A stretch of DNA of 64,000 nucleotides from Bacillota bacterium. Its GTDB lineage: Bacteria > Bacillota > Clostridia > Acetivibrionales > DSM-1351. Positions 18,940 through 27,611 of the stretch are shown piece after piece. Below the pieces are notes generated by a model. That model saw only the letters and a program-made list of their open reading frames with translations, was not told the DNA's origin and did no database searches. How positions within the stretch are numbered: position 1 is the stretch's first letter; each line of letters begins with the position of its first letter. Location: assembly GCA_023443515.1 (NCBI GenBank), contig JAEZUC010000122.1, positions 1-64,000 of the forward strand. Reading direction: 5' to 3'. A program made the position numbers and the translations under genes.

Positions 18940-20148
18940 ATGGCAAAAATTTCAATGAAAACTCCACTGGTTGAAATGGATGGAGACGAAATGACCAGAG
19001 TAATCTGGAAAATGATTAAGGACATTCTATTAGTTCCTTATATTGATCTTAAAACAGAGTATTATGATCTTGGACTAGAGTACAGAGAGAAGACAGGGGA
19101 CCAAGTAACTACTGACTCTGCTATTGCTACAAAAAAATATGGTGTTGCAGTAAAATGTGCAACTATAACACCAAATGCCGAAAGAGTAAAGGAATACAAC
19201 CTTACACAAATGTGGAAAAGCCCTAACGGTACAATAAGAGCAATTCTTGACGGAACAGTTTTTCGTGCTCCCATATTAGTTGACAGCATCAAGCCATTTG
19301 TTAAAACATGGACAAAGCCGATTACCATAGCAAGACATGCATACGGAGATGTTTACAAGAATGTAGAATACCGTGTTCCCGGAGCAGGAAAGGCTGAATT
19401 GGTATTCACAAACGAAAATGGTGAAGAAACCCGTGAGACAATCCACGATTTCAAAGGTGCAGGCGTAATACAGGGAATGCACAACATCGACATGTCCATA
19501 GAAAGCTTTGCAAGATCCTGCTTCAATTATGCACTGGATGTGAAACAGGATGTGTGGTTTGCAACAAAGGACACTATATCAAAGAAATATGATCATACCT
19601 TCAAGGATATTTTCCAAGAGATATACGAAAAGGAATATGATGCAAAATTCAAGGAAGCAGGAATTGAATATTTCTATACCTTGATAGATGATGCGGTTGC
19701 ACGTGTTGTAAGATCTGAGGGCGGATTTATATGGGCCTGCAAGAACTATGACGGAGACGTAATGTCAGATATGGTAGCTACTGCCTTCGGAAGTCTTGCA
19801 ATGATGACATCTGTTCTTGTATCACCTGAAGGCTTCTATGAATACGAGGCAGCACACGGAACAGTTCAGCGTCACTACTATCAGCATCTGAAAGGACAGG
19901 AAACCTCCACTAACTCCATGGCGACATTGTTTGCTTGGACAGGAGCACTCCGTAAGAGAGGGGAACTGGACGGAATAAATGAGCTGGTTGACTTCGCTGA
20001 CAAGCTTGAAAAAGCTTCAATAAAAACAATTGAAAACGGTGTAATGACAAAGGATTTGGCTTCACTTTCAGAACTGAAGAACATAAAGACTGTAAATACC
20101 GAACAATTCCTTGTGGAAGTTAAGAATACTCTTGATTCAATGATGTAA
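18940..20148 (+). CDS. icd: Isocitrate dehydrogenase, NADP-dependent, eukaryotic-type
   Basis: The 402-residue dimeric-type IDH oxidatively decarboxylates isocitrate to 2-oxoglutarate. The motifs MDGDEMTRVIW near the N-terminus, ITPNAERVKEYNL with WKSPNGTIR, and the C-terminal YEAAHGTVQRHY (cofactor region) are those of class II IDH, distinct from the E. coli type. AAAAAGGAG precedes the ATG. In an anaerobe it supplies 2-oxoglutarate for glutamate synthesis, together with the citrate synthase at 24.6 kb. A terminator follows. The 5' region carries nested inverted repeats. Confidence 0.96.
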   Translation: MAKISMKTPLVEMDGDEMTRVIWKMIKDILLVPYIDLKTEYYDLGLEYREKTGDQVTTDSAIATKKYGVAVKCATITPNAERVKEYNLTQMWKSPNGTIRAILDGTVFRAPILVDSIKPFVKTWTKPITIARHAYGDVYKNVEYRVPGAGKAELVFTNENGEETRETIHDFKGAGVIQGMHNIDMSIESFARSCFNYALDVKQDVWFATKDTISKKYDHTFKDIFQEIYEKEYDAKFKEAGIEYFYTLIDDAVARVVRSEGGFIWACKNYDGDVMSDMVATAFGSLAMMTSVLVSPEGFYEYEAAHGTVQRHYYQHLKGQETSTNSMATLFAWTGALRKRGELDGINELVDFADKLEKASIKTIENGVMTKDLASLSELKNIKTVNTEQFLVEVKNTLDSMM

Positions 20149-20160
20149 AAAAGAATCTGA

Positions 20161-20200
20161 AAGCATAATAACCATAGTAATCGGTTATTATGCTTTTTTT
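20161..20200 (+). terminator. Rho-independent terminator of icd
   Basis: Perfect arms aagcataataacc (20161-20173) and ggttattatgctt (20183-20195) with a 9-base loop lead into a T run. Confidence 0.88.
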
Positions 20201-20323
20201 GTCTGCAACCAGCAATTATCTATATATTTTCCTAAAAGTGTGATAAAATGACACTAGCTGTTTTGCGACTTGCAATATTAGAGATATATTAGATTTTAAA
20301 TAATAACTTTTCAGGAGGGGAAC

Positions 20324-21334
20324 ATGAACAGTTTAATTAAGCCAGAAGGCTATAAACCAAGCCTTGACATAAGAATGACTGAAGTTGCCATTAAACAGAC
20401 AAAGGACTTTTTTGAAAGTGAACTTGCAAAGGAATTGAAATTAACCAGAGTTTCCGCACCATTATTCGTCAGACCTGAAACAGGCCTGAATGATAATCTC
20501 AATGGTACTGAAAGACCAGTAGCTTTTGACGTAAAGGGTATTGGTGGAGAAACTGTAGAGGTTGTTCATTCACTTGCAAAATGGAAAAGAATGGCTCTTA
20601 AAAGATATGGATTTGCACCCGGAGAAGGCCTCTATACTGATATGAATGCAATCAGAAGAGATGAGGATATGGACAATCTCCATTCAATCTATGTTGACCA
20701 GTGGGACTGGGAGAGGATAATACTTAAAAGCGAAAGAACCGAAGAAACCTTAAAAAATATAGTTAGACAAATTTTCTCCGTATTCAAGAGAACTGAGGAT
20801 TATTTGTCCGGACTTTATCCAAGCCTGCAGAGCTACTTGCCGGAAGACATATTCTTTGTAACCACGCAGGAGCTTGAGGATATGTATCCTGAACTTACTC
20901 CTAAGGAGAGGGAAACAGCACTTGCCAAAGAGAAGAAAGCCATATTTATTATGAAAATAGGAGATACCCTGAATTCCGGTATCAAACACGACGGCAGAGC
21001 TCCTGACTATGATGATTGGTCACTGAACGGAGATATAGTATTCTACTATCCTGTTTTGGATATAGCATATGAGGTTTCATCAATGGGTATAAGAGTAGAT
21101 GAGGACTCACTTGTGGCACAGCTTAAAAAAGCCGGCTGTGAAGACAGAAAGAATCTTAAATTCCATAAAGAACTTATAAATAAGGAACTTCCTTACACTA
21201 TCGGAGGAGGAATCGGACAATCAAGAATATGCATGTTCCTCCTTGGAAAGGCACATATTGGAGAAGTTCAGGCCTCCATCTGGAGCGACGAAATGATAGA
21301 CGAATGTTCAAAGAATAATATAGAATTACTGTAA
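20324..21334 (+). CDS. asnA: Aspartate-ammonia ligase (asparagine synthetase A)
   Basis: The 336-residue ATP-dependent enzyme makes asparagine from aspartate and ammonia, with a class II aminoacyl-tRNA-synthetase-like fold. Family signatures include PLFVRPETGLNDNLNGTERPVAF near the N-terminus, DMNAIRRDE, VDQWDWE, and the C-terminal GGGIGQSRICMFLLGKAHIGEVQ. Length matches AsnA (about 330). AGGAGGGG precedes the ATG. asnS follows 136 bases downstream, linking asparagine synthesis to its charging. There is no T-box in the 123-base leader. Confidence 0.97.
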   Translation: MNSLIKPEGYKPSLDIRMTEVAIKQTKDFFESELAKELKLTRVSAPLFVRPETGLNDNLNGTERPVAFDVKGIGGETVEVVHSLAKWKRMALKRYGFAPGEGLYTDMNAIRRDEDMDNLHSIYVDQWDWERIILKSERTEETLKNIVRQIFSVFKRTEDYLSGLYPSLQSYLPEDIFFVTTQELEDMYPELTPKERETALAKEKKAIFIMKIGDTLNSGIKHDGRAPDYDDWSLNGDIVFYYPVLDIAYEVSSMGIRVDEDSLVAQLKKAGCEDRKNLKFHKELINKELPYTIGGGIGQSRICMFLLGKAHIGEVQASIWSDEMIDECSKNNIELL

Positions 21335-21470
21335 AAGCCTATATCAAGCCTATATAAAATGTACAATGGGGTACTTAATTTTATACAGGTACTTTTAATT
21401 TAGTTAGTTTTGGCATATTATAGACTAGAGTATGTTTATGTAAAACAAAAGTACAAAGGAGTACGGGTAA

Positions 21471-22865
21471 ATGAGTTATACAGAGATAAAAAAACTATTC
21501 AGGTCGCCAGATGAATATATTGGAAAAAATATAACAGTTCCGGGGTGGGTAAAAACAGTCCGTGATTCCAAAACCTTTGGGTTCATTGAATTAAATGACG
21601 GAACTTTCTTTAAAAATCTTCAGGTTGTATTTGAAGAAGATAAGCTTGACAATTTTAAAGAGGTTGCAAAACTTTCTGTTGGATCATCCATAGAGGTTGA
21701 AGGTGAACTGGTGGAGACTCCAAACGCAAAACAGCCCTTTGAACTAAAGGCAAAGAGGATATCCATTGAGAACTTATGCCCTGCGGACTATCAGCTGCAG
21801 AAGAAAAGACATTCCTTTGAATTTTTAAGGACAATATCACATCTGAGACCCAGAACAAACACATTTTCTGCTGTTTTCAGAGTGAGATCACTGGCTGCTT
21901 TTGCCATACACAAATTCTTTCAGGAGAGAGGGTTTGTTTATGTGCATACTCCCCTTATTACAGGAAGCGACTGTGAGGGTGCAGGACAGATGTTCAGAGT
22001 GACTACACTGGATATGAAAAATCCCCCAAGAACTGAAAATGGTGAGATAGATTATTCACAGGACTTCTTTGAAAAGGAAACCAGCCTCACTGTAAGTGGT
22101 CAGCTTACTGGTGAAGCTTATGCATTGGCGTTTAAGAATATATACACCTTTGGTCCAACTTTCAGGGCCGAAAACTCTAATACTGCCAGACATGCGGCTG
22201 AATTCTGGATGATTGAACCTGAAATTGCTTTTTCAGATTTAAAGGATGACATGATGCTTGCAGAAGATATGCTCAAGTACGTAATTAATTATGTTCTTGA
22301 AAATGCACCGGAAGAGATGCAATTCTTCAATAGCTTTGTAGATAAAGGTCTTTTAGAGAGATTGGAAAACGTTGTTAGTTCCGATTTCGCACACATTACT
22401 TATACAGAAGCTATAGATATTCTGAAAAAGAACAAGGATAAGTTTGAATATCCGGTAGAATGGGGTGCTGATCTCCAAACAGAGCATGAAAGGTATATTA
22501 CAGAGCAGGTATACAAGAAGCCTGTATTTGTTACAGATTACCCTAAAGAGATAAAGGCATTTTATATGAGGGTGAATGACGATAACAAGACAGTTGCAGC
22601 CATGGATCTTCTGGTACCGGGTGTAGGTGAGATAATAGGAGGAAGCCAGAGGGAAGAACGTCTGGATATCCTTGAAAAGAAAATGGATGACATGGGACTT
22701 AACAAGGAAGATTACCAGTGGTATCTTGACCTTCGCAAATACGGAGGGACAAAACATGCGGGCTTCGGTCTTGGTTTCGAAAGAGCTATTATGTATCTTA
22801 CAGGAATAACAAATATCAGAGATGTAATACCTTTTGCAAGAACCACAGGAAGCTGTGAATTCTAG
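21471..22865 (+). CDS. asnS: Asparaginyl-tRNA synthetase
   Basis: The 464-residue class IIb synthetase attaches asparagine to tRNA-Asn. An N-terminal OB-fold anticodon-binding domain (about residues 17-105) precedes the catalytic core with motif 2 TFGPTFRAENS and motif 3 GFGLGFERAIMYLTG near the C-terminus. Its length suits AsnRS, which lacks the GAD insertion of bacterial AspRS. It sits directly after asnA. AAAGGAG precedes the ATG. Presence of both asnA and asnS indicates direct tRNA-Asn charging. Confidence 0.96.
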   Translation: MSYTEIKKLFRSPDEYIGKNITVPGWVKTVRDSKTFGFIELNDGTFFKNLQVVFEEDKLDNFKEVAKLSVGSSIEVEGELVETPNAKQPFELKAKRISIENLCPADYQLQKKRHSFEFLRTISHLRPRTNTFSAVFRVRSLAAFAIHKFFQERGFVYVHTPLITGSDCEGAGQMFRVTTLDMKNPPRTENGEIDYSQDFFEKETSLTVSGQLTGEAYALAFKNIYTFGPTFRAENSNTARHAAEFWMIEPEIAFSDLKDDMMLAEDMLKYVINYVLENAPEEMQFFNSFVDKGLLERLENVVSSDFAHITYTEAIDILKKNKDKFEYPVEWGADLQTEHERYITEQVYKKPVFVTDYPKEIKAFYMRVNDDNKTVAAMDLLVPGVGEIIGGSQREERLDILEKKMDDMGLNKEDYQWYLDLRKYGGTKHAGFGLGFERAIMYLTGITNIRDVIPFARTTGSCEF

Positions 22866-22874
22866 AAAAAATAG

Positions 22875-22913
22875 AGGGAGCGGATCACAAAACAAGTGAA
22901 AAGCTCCCTTTTT
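22875..22913 (+). terminator. Rho-independent terminator of asnS
   Basis: agggagc (22875-22881) pairs with gctccct (22903-22909), extended by tcac/gtga inside, followed by a T run. It lies between asnS and the convergent DUF4397 gene. Confidence 0.75.
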
Positions 22914-22918
22914 ATGTT

Positions 22919-23572
22919 TTACATTCTCAGATAGGTAGTACCGTCCATAGGGATGTACACTTGCAGTCCGGGTTGAATCCCCTGAGTTCCAACAACGTAG
23001 AAAGTCAGGTTTCTTCTCGGGAGAAGATTTACAGGCACAAATAAAAGGTTTGTTGTTGTATTGGACGGTCTGACAAAAAAGTTGTATCTGCCCGGAGGAA
23101 AGCTCCTGTAATCGGAAACTTCAGTATATCCTACATTTGTAAATACTGCCGGGCCTCCCCTTAAAACAAGGTCAAGGTTGCCGGAATTAGGTGAGAGGTT
23201 GGCAAACCTGATGTTCACTCTGCCTGGAGCAAGAGTTTCATATTCATCTTCGATAGGCAGTATACCTATTCTTGGAAGGATACCAATTACAGCCAAAGTG
23301 AATACTTGTTTCTCCGATACGGGGAGATTTATACTCAATATTGGAGTATTTTTCTGTCCGGTAGGGTACACCTCAACATTATATGTGCCGGTGGCCAATG
23401 GCATATATTCAGTAAATTGTCCGTAGGAAAGCCCCCTGGCAATAAGTCTGTCATTTGCATAAACATCTGTAGCAGGAGTACCCGGAGAAGCGTGGAACAG
23501 CCTTATATATGAAATGCCGGGCATCTGTCTGAGGCTGTCTGCCTTATTAATGTCAAAAAAGTCATAATCCAT
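22919..23572 (-). CDS. DUF4397 domain protein, no signal peptide
   Basis: The 217-residue protein carries two DUF4397 (beta-sandwich) repeats: YIRLFHASPGTPATDVYANDRLIARGLSYGQFTEYMPLATGTYNVEVYPTG... and a second beginning NIRFANLSPNSGNLDLVLRGGPAVFTNVGYTEVSDYRSFPPGRYNFFVRP. There is no signal peptide or membrane segment, although the family is often extracellular. I choose ATG 23572, preceded by GGTGGTG with six bases between; ATG 23587 lacks a ribosome binding site. A spore-coat location would fit the lack of a signal but is only a guess. Confidence 0.75.
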   Translation of the reverse strand: MDYDFFDINKADSLRQMPGISYIRLFHASPGTPATDVYANDRLIARGLSYGQFTEYMPLATGTYNVEVYPTGQKNTPILSINLPVSEKQVFTLAVIGILPRIGILPIEDEYETLAPGRVNIRFANLSPNSGNLDLVLRGGPAVFTNVGYTEVSDYRSFPPGRYNFFVRPSNTTTNLLFVPVNLLPRRNLTFYVVGTQGIQPGLQVYIPMDGTTYLRM

Positions 23573-23735
23573 AAAATTCACCACCATGATTCATTTAAAT
23601 TTAAGTAGTCCTATATCAATATATGCGACCAATGGGGAAAAAGTTAACATAAGTATTTAAAATGTCAAATAAGAATTATATAAAAAATTTTATAATAATG
23701 GTAAATAAATAATTAGTGTACGATTAATTTGTTTA

Positions 23736-23744
23736 TGGTATAAT
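23736..23744 (+). promoter_or_regulatory. Extended -10 promoter of the SEC-C gene
   Basis: TGGTATAAT (TGnTATAAT) lies about 35 bases before the SEC-C start. No good -35 box is seen at 17 bases, as is common for extended -10 promoters. Confidence 0.55.
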
Positions 23745-23778
23745 AGCATGAGATTTTATAAGAAAAGGAGTAGTTGTT

Positions 23779-24273
23779 ATGTCGATATACGAACAGTGGA
23801 GAGAAATTGCGGATGCTGAAAGAACTCCACAAGAAAATGAGTCTTTCTGGAAAGATTATTTTTTAAAGGAAAAAGATAACTATGCATATATATTGGGCAA
23901 CAATTTGAAGACCTTGAAAGGCGAATTAAAAGAGCTTGCAAGTACATTCAATATGGACAATGTTACATTTACAGGTTTCTTGGATGGAATAAATACAAGC
24001 CTTGTAAAAGAGATTGATCTTGAAGCGCTGGAAGAAACAACAGTTCTGGATGCTGAAATTGACTACGAAAAGCTATATTATAACATGCTGGATGCAAAAG
24101 CAGAATGGCTATATAATCTGCCTGAATGGGAAGACATACTCCCTTCTGAAAGAAGAAAAGAAATCACCACTGAATACAGAAAGGCAGGAATTGCTATAAG
24201 TAATAAAGTTGGCAGAAATGACCCCTGTCCTTGTGGAAGTGGAAAAAAGTACAAGAAATGTTGCGGAAAGTAA
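23779..24273 (+). CDS. SEC-C motif protein
   Basis: The 164-residue protein ends with the zinc-binding SEC-C motif (NDPCPCGSGKKYKKCC), the same metal clamp found at the end of SecA. The N-terminal 140 residues are helical and acidic and are conserved in a clostridial family of SEC-C proteins without a known role. AAAAGGAG precedes the ATG. It has its own promoter and a terminator-like hairpin downstream. Protein-protein or ribosome contact via the zinc clamp is a family-based inference. Confidence 0.85.
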   Translation: MSIYEQWREIADAERTPQENESFWKDYFLKEKDNYAYILGNNLKTLKGELKELASTFNMDNVTFTGFLDGINTSLVKEIDLEALEETTVLDAEIDYEKLYYNMLDAKAEWLYNLPEWEDILPSERRKEITTEYRKAGIAISNKVGRNDPCPCGSGKKYKKCCGK

Positions 24274-24313
24274 GTTTATCTAATATTTCAGAATAATTAT
24301 ACAGATAAATTAG

Positions 24314-24366
24314 AAGGCTTGAGTTGTAACGGAGATATTTCCTAAAAGACTCAAGCCTTAATTTAT
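24314..24366 (+). terminator. Terminator-like hairpin after the SEC-C gene
   Basis: aaggcttgagt (24314-24324) pairs with actcaagcctt (24349-24359) in a perfect 11-bp stem, followed by the mixed A/T stretch aatttatt rather than a clean T run. Confidence 0.6.
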
Positions 24367-24603
24367 TCTAGGGTTCTCTTGCCACAAGGGTTTTGCGAAA
24401 ATATAGAAAGATATTGATGATTTTTTAACAAATTAAACTTGCACTGACAAATGAATTATTATACAATTATGATAGATTATGAGCTTTTGTGAAAGAACAG
24501 GTCTCTGATTATTCATTTAAGAACAAAATAAATCGACGATAGTAAAAAATAGTGGCACAGGCATACAAAAATGCTTTATATAATGCCGGAAATGGAGAAA
24601 TTT
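24367..24603 (+). other. Intergenic region before citrate synthase, no gene seen
   Basis: With the hairpin just upstream, 330 bases (24274-24603) separate the SEC-C and citrate synthase genes. The remainder is AT-rich without a plausible ORF, RNA or strong consensus promoter. It presumably holds the citrate synthase promoter. Confidence 0.5.
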
Positions 24604-25956
24604 ATGGAAGAAAAGTTAAATGCTTATATTGATAAGATGGTAAATGTAGTTGATTCTATAAACAAGATAGACCCGGAATATTTTACAAAATACAGTGTAA
24701 AAAAAGGCCTTAGAAACAGTGACGGTTCTGGAGTACTGGTAGGATTAACCGAGATAGGCGAGGTACACGGTTATGTACTGTATGAGGGAGAAAGAAAAGA
24801 AGACGAAGGACGTCTTGTTTACAGGGGTATAGACGTATACGAGTTGGTAAGAGGATTCCAGAAGGAGAAAAGATTCGGTTTTGAGGAGGTATGTTACCTT
24901 CTGCTTTTCGGAAAGCTTCCAAATAGTTCTGAATTGACGGAGTTTACTGAATTGTTGGGAGGATTAAGAGCTTTGCCCAACGGCTTTACCGAGGATATGA
25001 TATTGAAGGCACCCAGCTCGGACATCATGAACAAGCTGGCAAGAAGTGTACTTGCAGCTTATTCATATGATGACCAGCCCGATAGTATAGACCCTAAAAA
25101 TCTTTTGAGACAGAGCATTGAGCTTATAGCGAGATTCCCAACAATGGCAGCTTACGGATTCCAGGCAAAATCTCACTATTACGGAGGCCAAAGTCTATAT
25201 ATCCATAGCCCTATACCTGAATTGTCAACCGCTGAAAATATACTTCATATGATCAGACCTGACAATAAATATACACAGTCTGAGGCCGAAATACTTGACT
25301 TAGCACTTGTACTTCACGCAGAGCATGGTGGAGGAAACAATTCAACTTTTGCCGCAAGAGTTGTATCATCAACTGAAACAGATACATACTCTGCTATTGC
25401 AGCAGCAGTTGGGTCACTCAAAGGGCCAAAGCACGGCGGTGCAAACATCAAGGCCATGAATATGCTTGCAGATATAAAGGAACACGTAGAAGACTGGGCA
25501 GATGATGACCAAGTCAGAAACTATCTGGTAAAGATAATAAACAAGGAAGCTTTTGACAAAGCAGGCCTCATATATGGAATGGGCCATGCCGTATATACCT
25601 TGTCAGACCCTAGAACAATACTGCTAAAGGAAAAGGCTCATGAACTTGCAATCGAAAAGGGAAGAGAAAAAGAGTTCCTGCTTTATGATGCTGTTGAAAG
25701 AATAGCACCTGACGTATTCGCACAGGCAAAAGGCACTTCAAAAAATATTTGTGCCAATGTTGACCTTTACTCAGGATTTGTATATGATGCACTGGGTATT
25801 CCAACTGAGCTGTTTACACCGTTGTTTGCAGTTGCCAGAATAGTTGGCTGGTGTGCTCACAGAATTGAAGAGGTAGTATGTATGCAGAAGATAATAAGAC
25901 CTGCATACAAGAGTATTTCAAAGCCTGACAAATTCTTGCCGATGGATGAAAGATAA
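24604..25956 (+). CDS. gltA: Citrate synthase (Si-type)
   Basis: The 450-residue enzyme condenses oxaloacetate and acetyl-CoA to citrate. The catalytic residues are visible as the His in GPKHGGANI, the His in GMGHAVYT, and the Asp region near LYSGFVYDALGIP. An N-terminal extension of about 60 residues precedes the typical LVYRGIDVYELV segment. I choose ATG 24604, six bases after GGAG; the upstream in-frame ATGs at 24571, 24583 and 24592 have no ribosome binding site. With icd it forms the oxidative branch to 2-oxoglutarate. No aconitase gene is in the window. Confidence 0.92.
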   Translation: MEEKLNAYIDKMVNVVDSINKIDPEYFTKYSVKKGLRNSDGSGVLVGLTEIGEVHGYVLYEGERKEDEGRLVYRGIDVYELVRGFQKEKRFGFEEVCYLLLFGKLPNSSELTEFTELLGGLRALPNGFTEDMILKAPSSDIMNKLARSVLAAYSYDDQPDSIDPKNLLRQSIELIARFPTMAAYGFQAKSHYYGGQSLYIHSPIPELSTAENILHMIRPDNKYTQSEAEILDLALVLHAEHGGGNNSTFAARVVSSTETDTYSAIAAAVGSLKGPKHGGANIKAMNMLADIKEHVEDWADDDQVRNYLVKIINKEAFDKAGLIYGMGHAVYTLSDPRTILLKEKAHELAIEKGREKEFLLYDAVERIAPDVFAQAKGTSKNICANVDLYSGFVYDALGIPTELFTPLFAVARIVGWCAHRIEEVVCMQKIIRPAYKSISKPDKFLPMDER

Positions 25957-25964
25957 TTATCAGT

Positions 25965-26004
25965 AAAAAAGAGATGGGGGACGCTTAAATAGCGTTATCC
26001 CCAT
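25965..26004 (-). terminator. Terminator overlapping the 3' end of the NSS transporter gene
   Basis: On the minus strand, atggggataacgct and agcgtcccccat form a stem with a small internal loop and are followed by a T6 run. The stop codon of the transporter lies in the stem. Confidence 0.7.
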
Positions 26005-27365
26005 ACTCCTATCATACTCATGAACACTATAAACAGCAGAACCGGTGTAATAAACCTTACCAAAAAGTAATAAGTTCTTATAAGTGTCTTATTATTCAAC
26101 TCTCTATTGTTAGAAAGTTCATTTACAATATCATTTTTATTCACAACATAACCTGCAAACAATGCAATTAGCAGTCCTCCAAGAGGTAGTAATATATTAG
26201 AAGACGCCTGGTCAAAGAAATCAAATAAGTTTAACCCGAAGGGTTTTATTTTACTTATGGGGTTAGCGCTGTTCTGAGACAGGGTAACAAATATACCGAT
26301 AATGAGAACTACGGAGGAACATAGCAATACTGCTTTTCTTCTTGATACTTTCTTTTCCTCTACAAAGTAGGTAACTACAACTTCAAGCATTGAGAGCATT
26401 GCAGTAGTTGCTGCAATAGCTGACAATACAAAGAATAGCACTATTAATACTCCTCCAAAGGGTACTTTTGAAAACACCAGGGGTATAGTATTAAATAATA
26501 ATCCAGGGCCTTGCTGAGGTGTCATGCCAAAGGAGAAAACAGCCGGAAAAATTGCTATACCTGCCAGAAGCGATACAATTGTATCTGATACGGCAACCCT
26601 TCCGGCGGTAGCAATCATGTTATTGTCCGAAGTAAAGTAGCTTCCATAGGTAATAATAGTTCCCATCCCCAAGGACAGTTTGAAAAACGAAAGACCTAAG
26701 GCCATTAAAATAACCTCTTTTGTAATACTCGAAAAGTCTACCTTAAAAATGAAAGCTAGTCCTTCCATAGCACCCGGAAGTGTCAGGGCTCGTATATCAC
26801 AGATTATGATGAGAATCAGCAGCACTGGCATCAGCAGTTTAGTCATTCGTTCAATCCCTTTTTTTACACCCAGCACCAGAATTGATGCTACTACTACTAT
26901 AGCAAGGAGCTGCCATAGTATAGGATAAACCGGAGCTGTGACAGTATGATTGTATATATTATCCAAGTCCTTATAAGAGCTGCCTGCAAAAACCCCGGAC
27001 AGACCTTTGAAAATGTAAGAATAGACCCAACCTGCCACAGAACTGTAGAAGAAAAGAATAAAAAAGGCCGACAGTATTCCCATAAATCCAATTATTTTCC
27101 ACGGGCCTTTAGGTTTTATAGCAGATATAGCACCGATAGGATTTTTTCTTGTTTTTCTTCCGATATACAGCTCACTTATCGTAACAGGCAGTGCAACAAG
27201 CACAATACATATAAAATAAATCAGGAGAAATGCCCCGCCCCCGTAATTACCAGTCAGATAAGGAAACTTCCATATGTTCCCAAGACCTACTGCGGAACTC
27301 AGAGTTGCAAAAAAAACTGCCAATCCTGTTGAAAATCTCTCTCTTTCCTGCGTCTTTTTTTCCAT
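25995..27365 (-). CDS. Neurotransmitter:sodium symporter family transporter
   Basis: The 456-residue, 11-12-helix protein of the SNF/NSS family imports amino acids with sodium. Helix 1 carries the sodium-site motif SSAVGLGNIWKFPYL followed by GGGAFLL, as in LeuT. Bacterial members usually transport hydrophobic or aromatic amino acids; the substrate here is unknown. GGAGG lies about 13 bases before the ATG, unusually far. The gene is convergent with gltA and ends in a terminator that overlaps its stop. Confidence 0.92.
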   Translation of the reverse strand: MEKKTQERERFSTGLAVFFATLSSAVGLGNIWKFPYLTGNYGGGAFLLIYFICIVLVALPVTISELYIGRKTRKNPIGAISAIKPKGPWKIIGFMGILSAFFILFFYSSVAGWVYSYIFKGLSGVFAGSSYKDLDNIYNHTVTAPVYPILWQLLAIVVVASILVLGVKKGIERMTKLLMPVLLILIIICDIRALTLPGAMEGLAFIFKVDFSSITKEVILMALGLSFFKLSLGMGTIITYGSYFTSDNNMIATAGRVAVSDTIVSLLAGIAIFPAVFSFGMTPQQGPGLLFNTIPLVFSKVPFGGVLIVLFFVLSAIAATTAMLSMLEVVVTYFVEEKKVSRRKAVLLCSSVVLIIGIFVTLSQNSANPISKIKPFGLNLFDFFDQASSNILLPLGGLLIALFAGYVVNKNDIVNELSNNRELNNKTLIRTYYFLVRFITPVLLFIVFMSMIGVWG

Positions 27366-27611
27366 TAATTTTAAAATACCTCCAGTGCTTTAGTGATAAT
27401 TATTTTTTACAGTTTGTTAATAATAATACAGATTTGTAATTTTAAAAAGGTTAAAAATGTAAAACATGGGTATAACCAAAATAACAAAATAATTACATGT
27501 GTAGACAAGGAGCAAAAAATAAAATATCATAAATTAGATGCTTATGCAATAAAACCGCAGCAATAATAATATATATGAAATTAAAATAAATGGTATATAT
27601 GGAGGATGACA

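Noticed and set aside
20201..20323. T-box or asparagine riboswitch before asnA-asnS
   Set aside because: No AGGGTGGNACCGCG T-box core, no specifier loop and no antiterminator were found in either leader.
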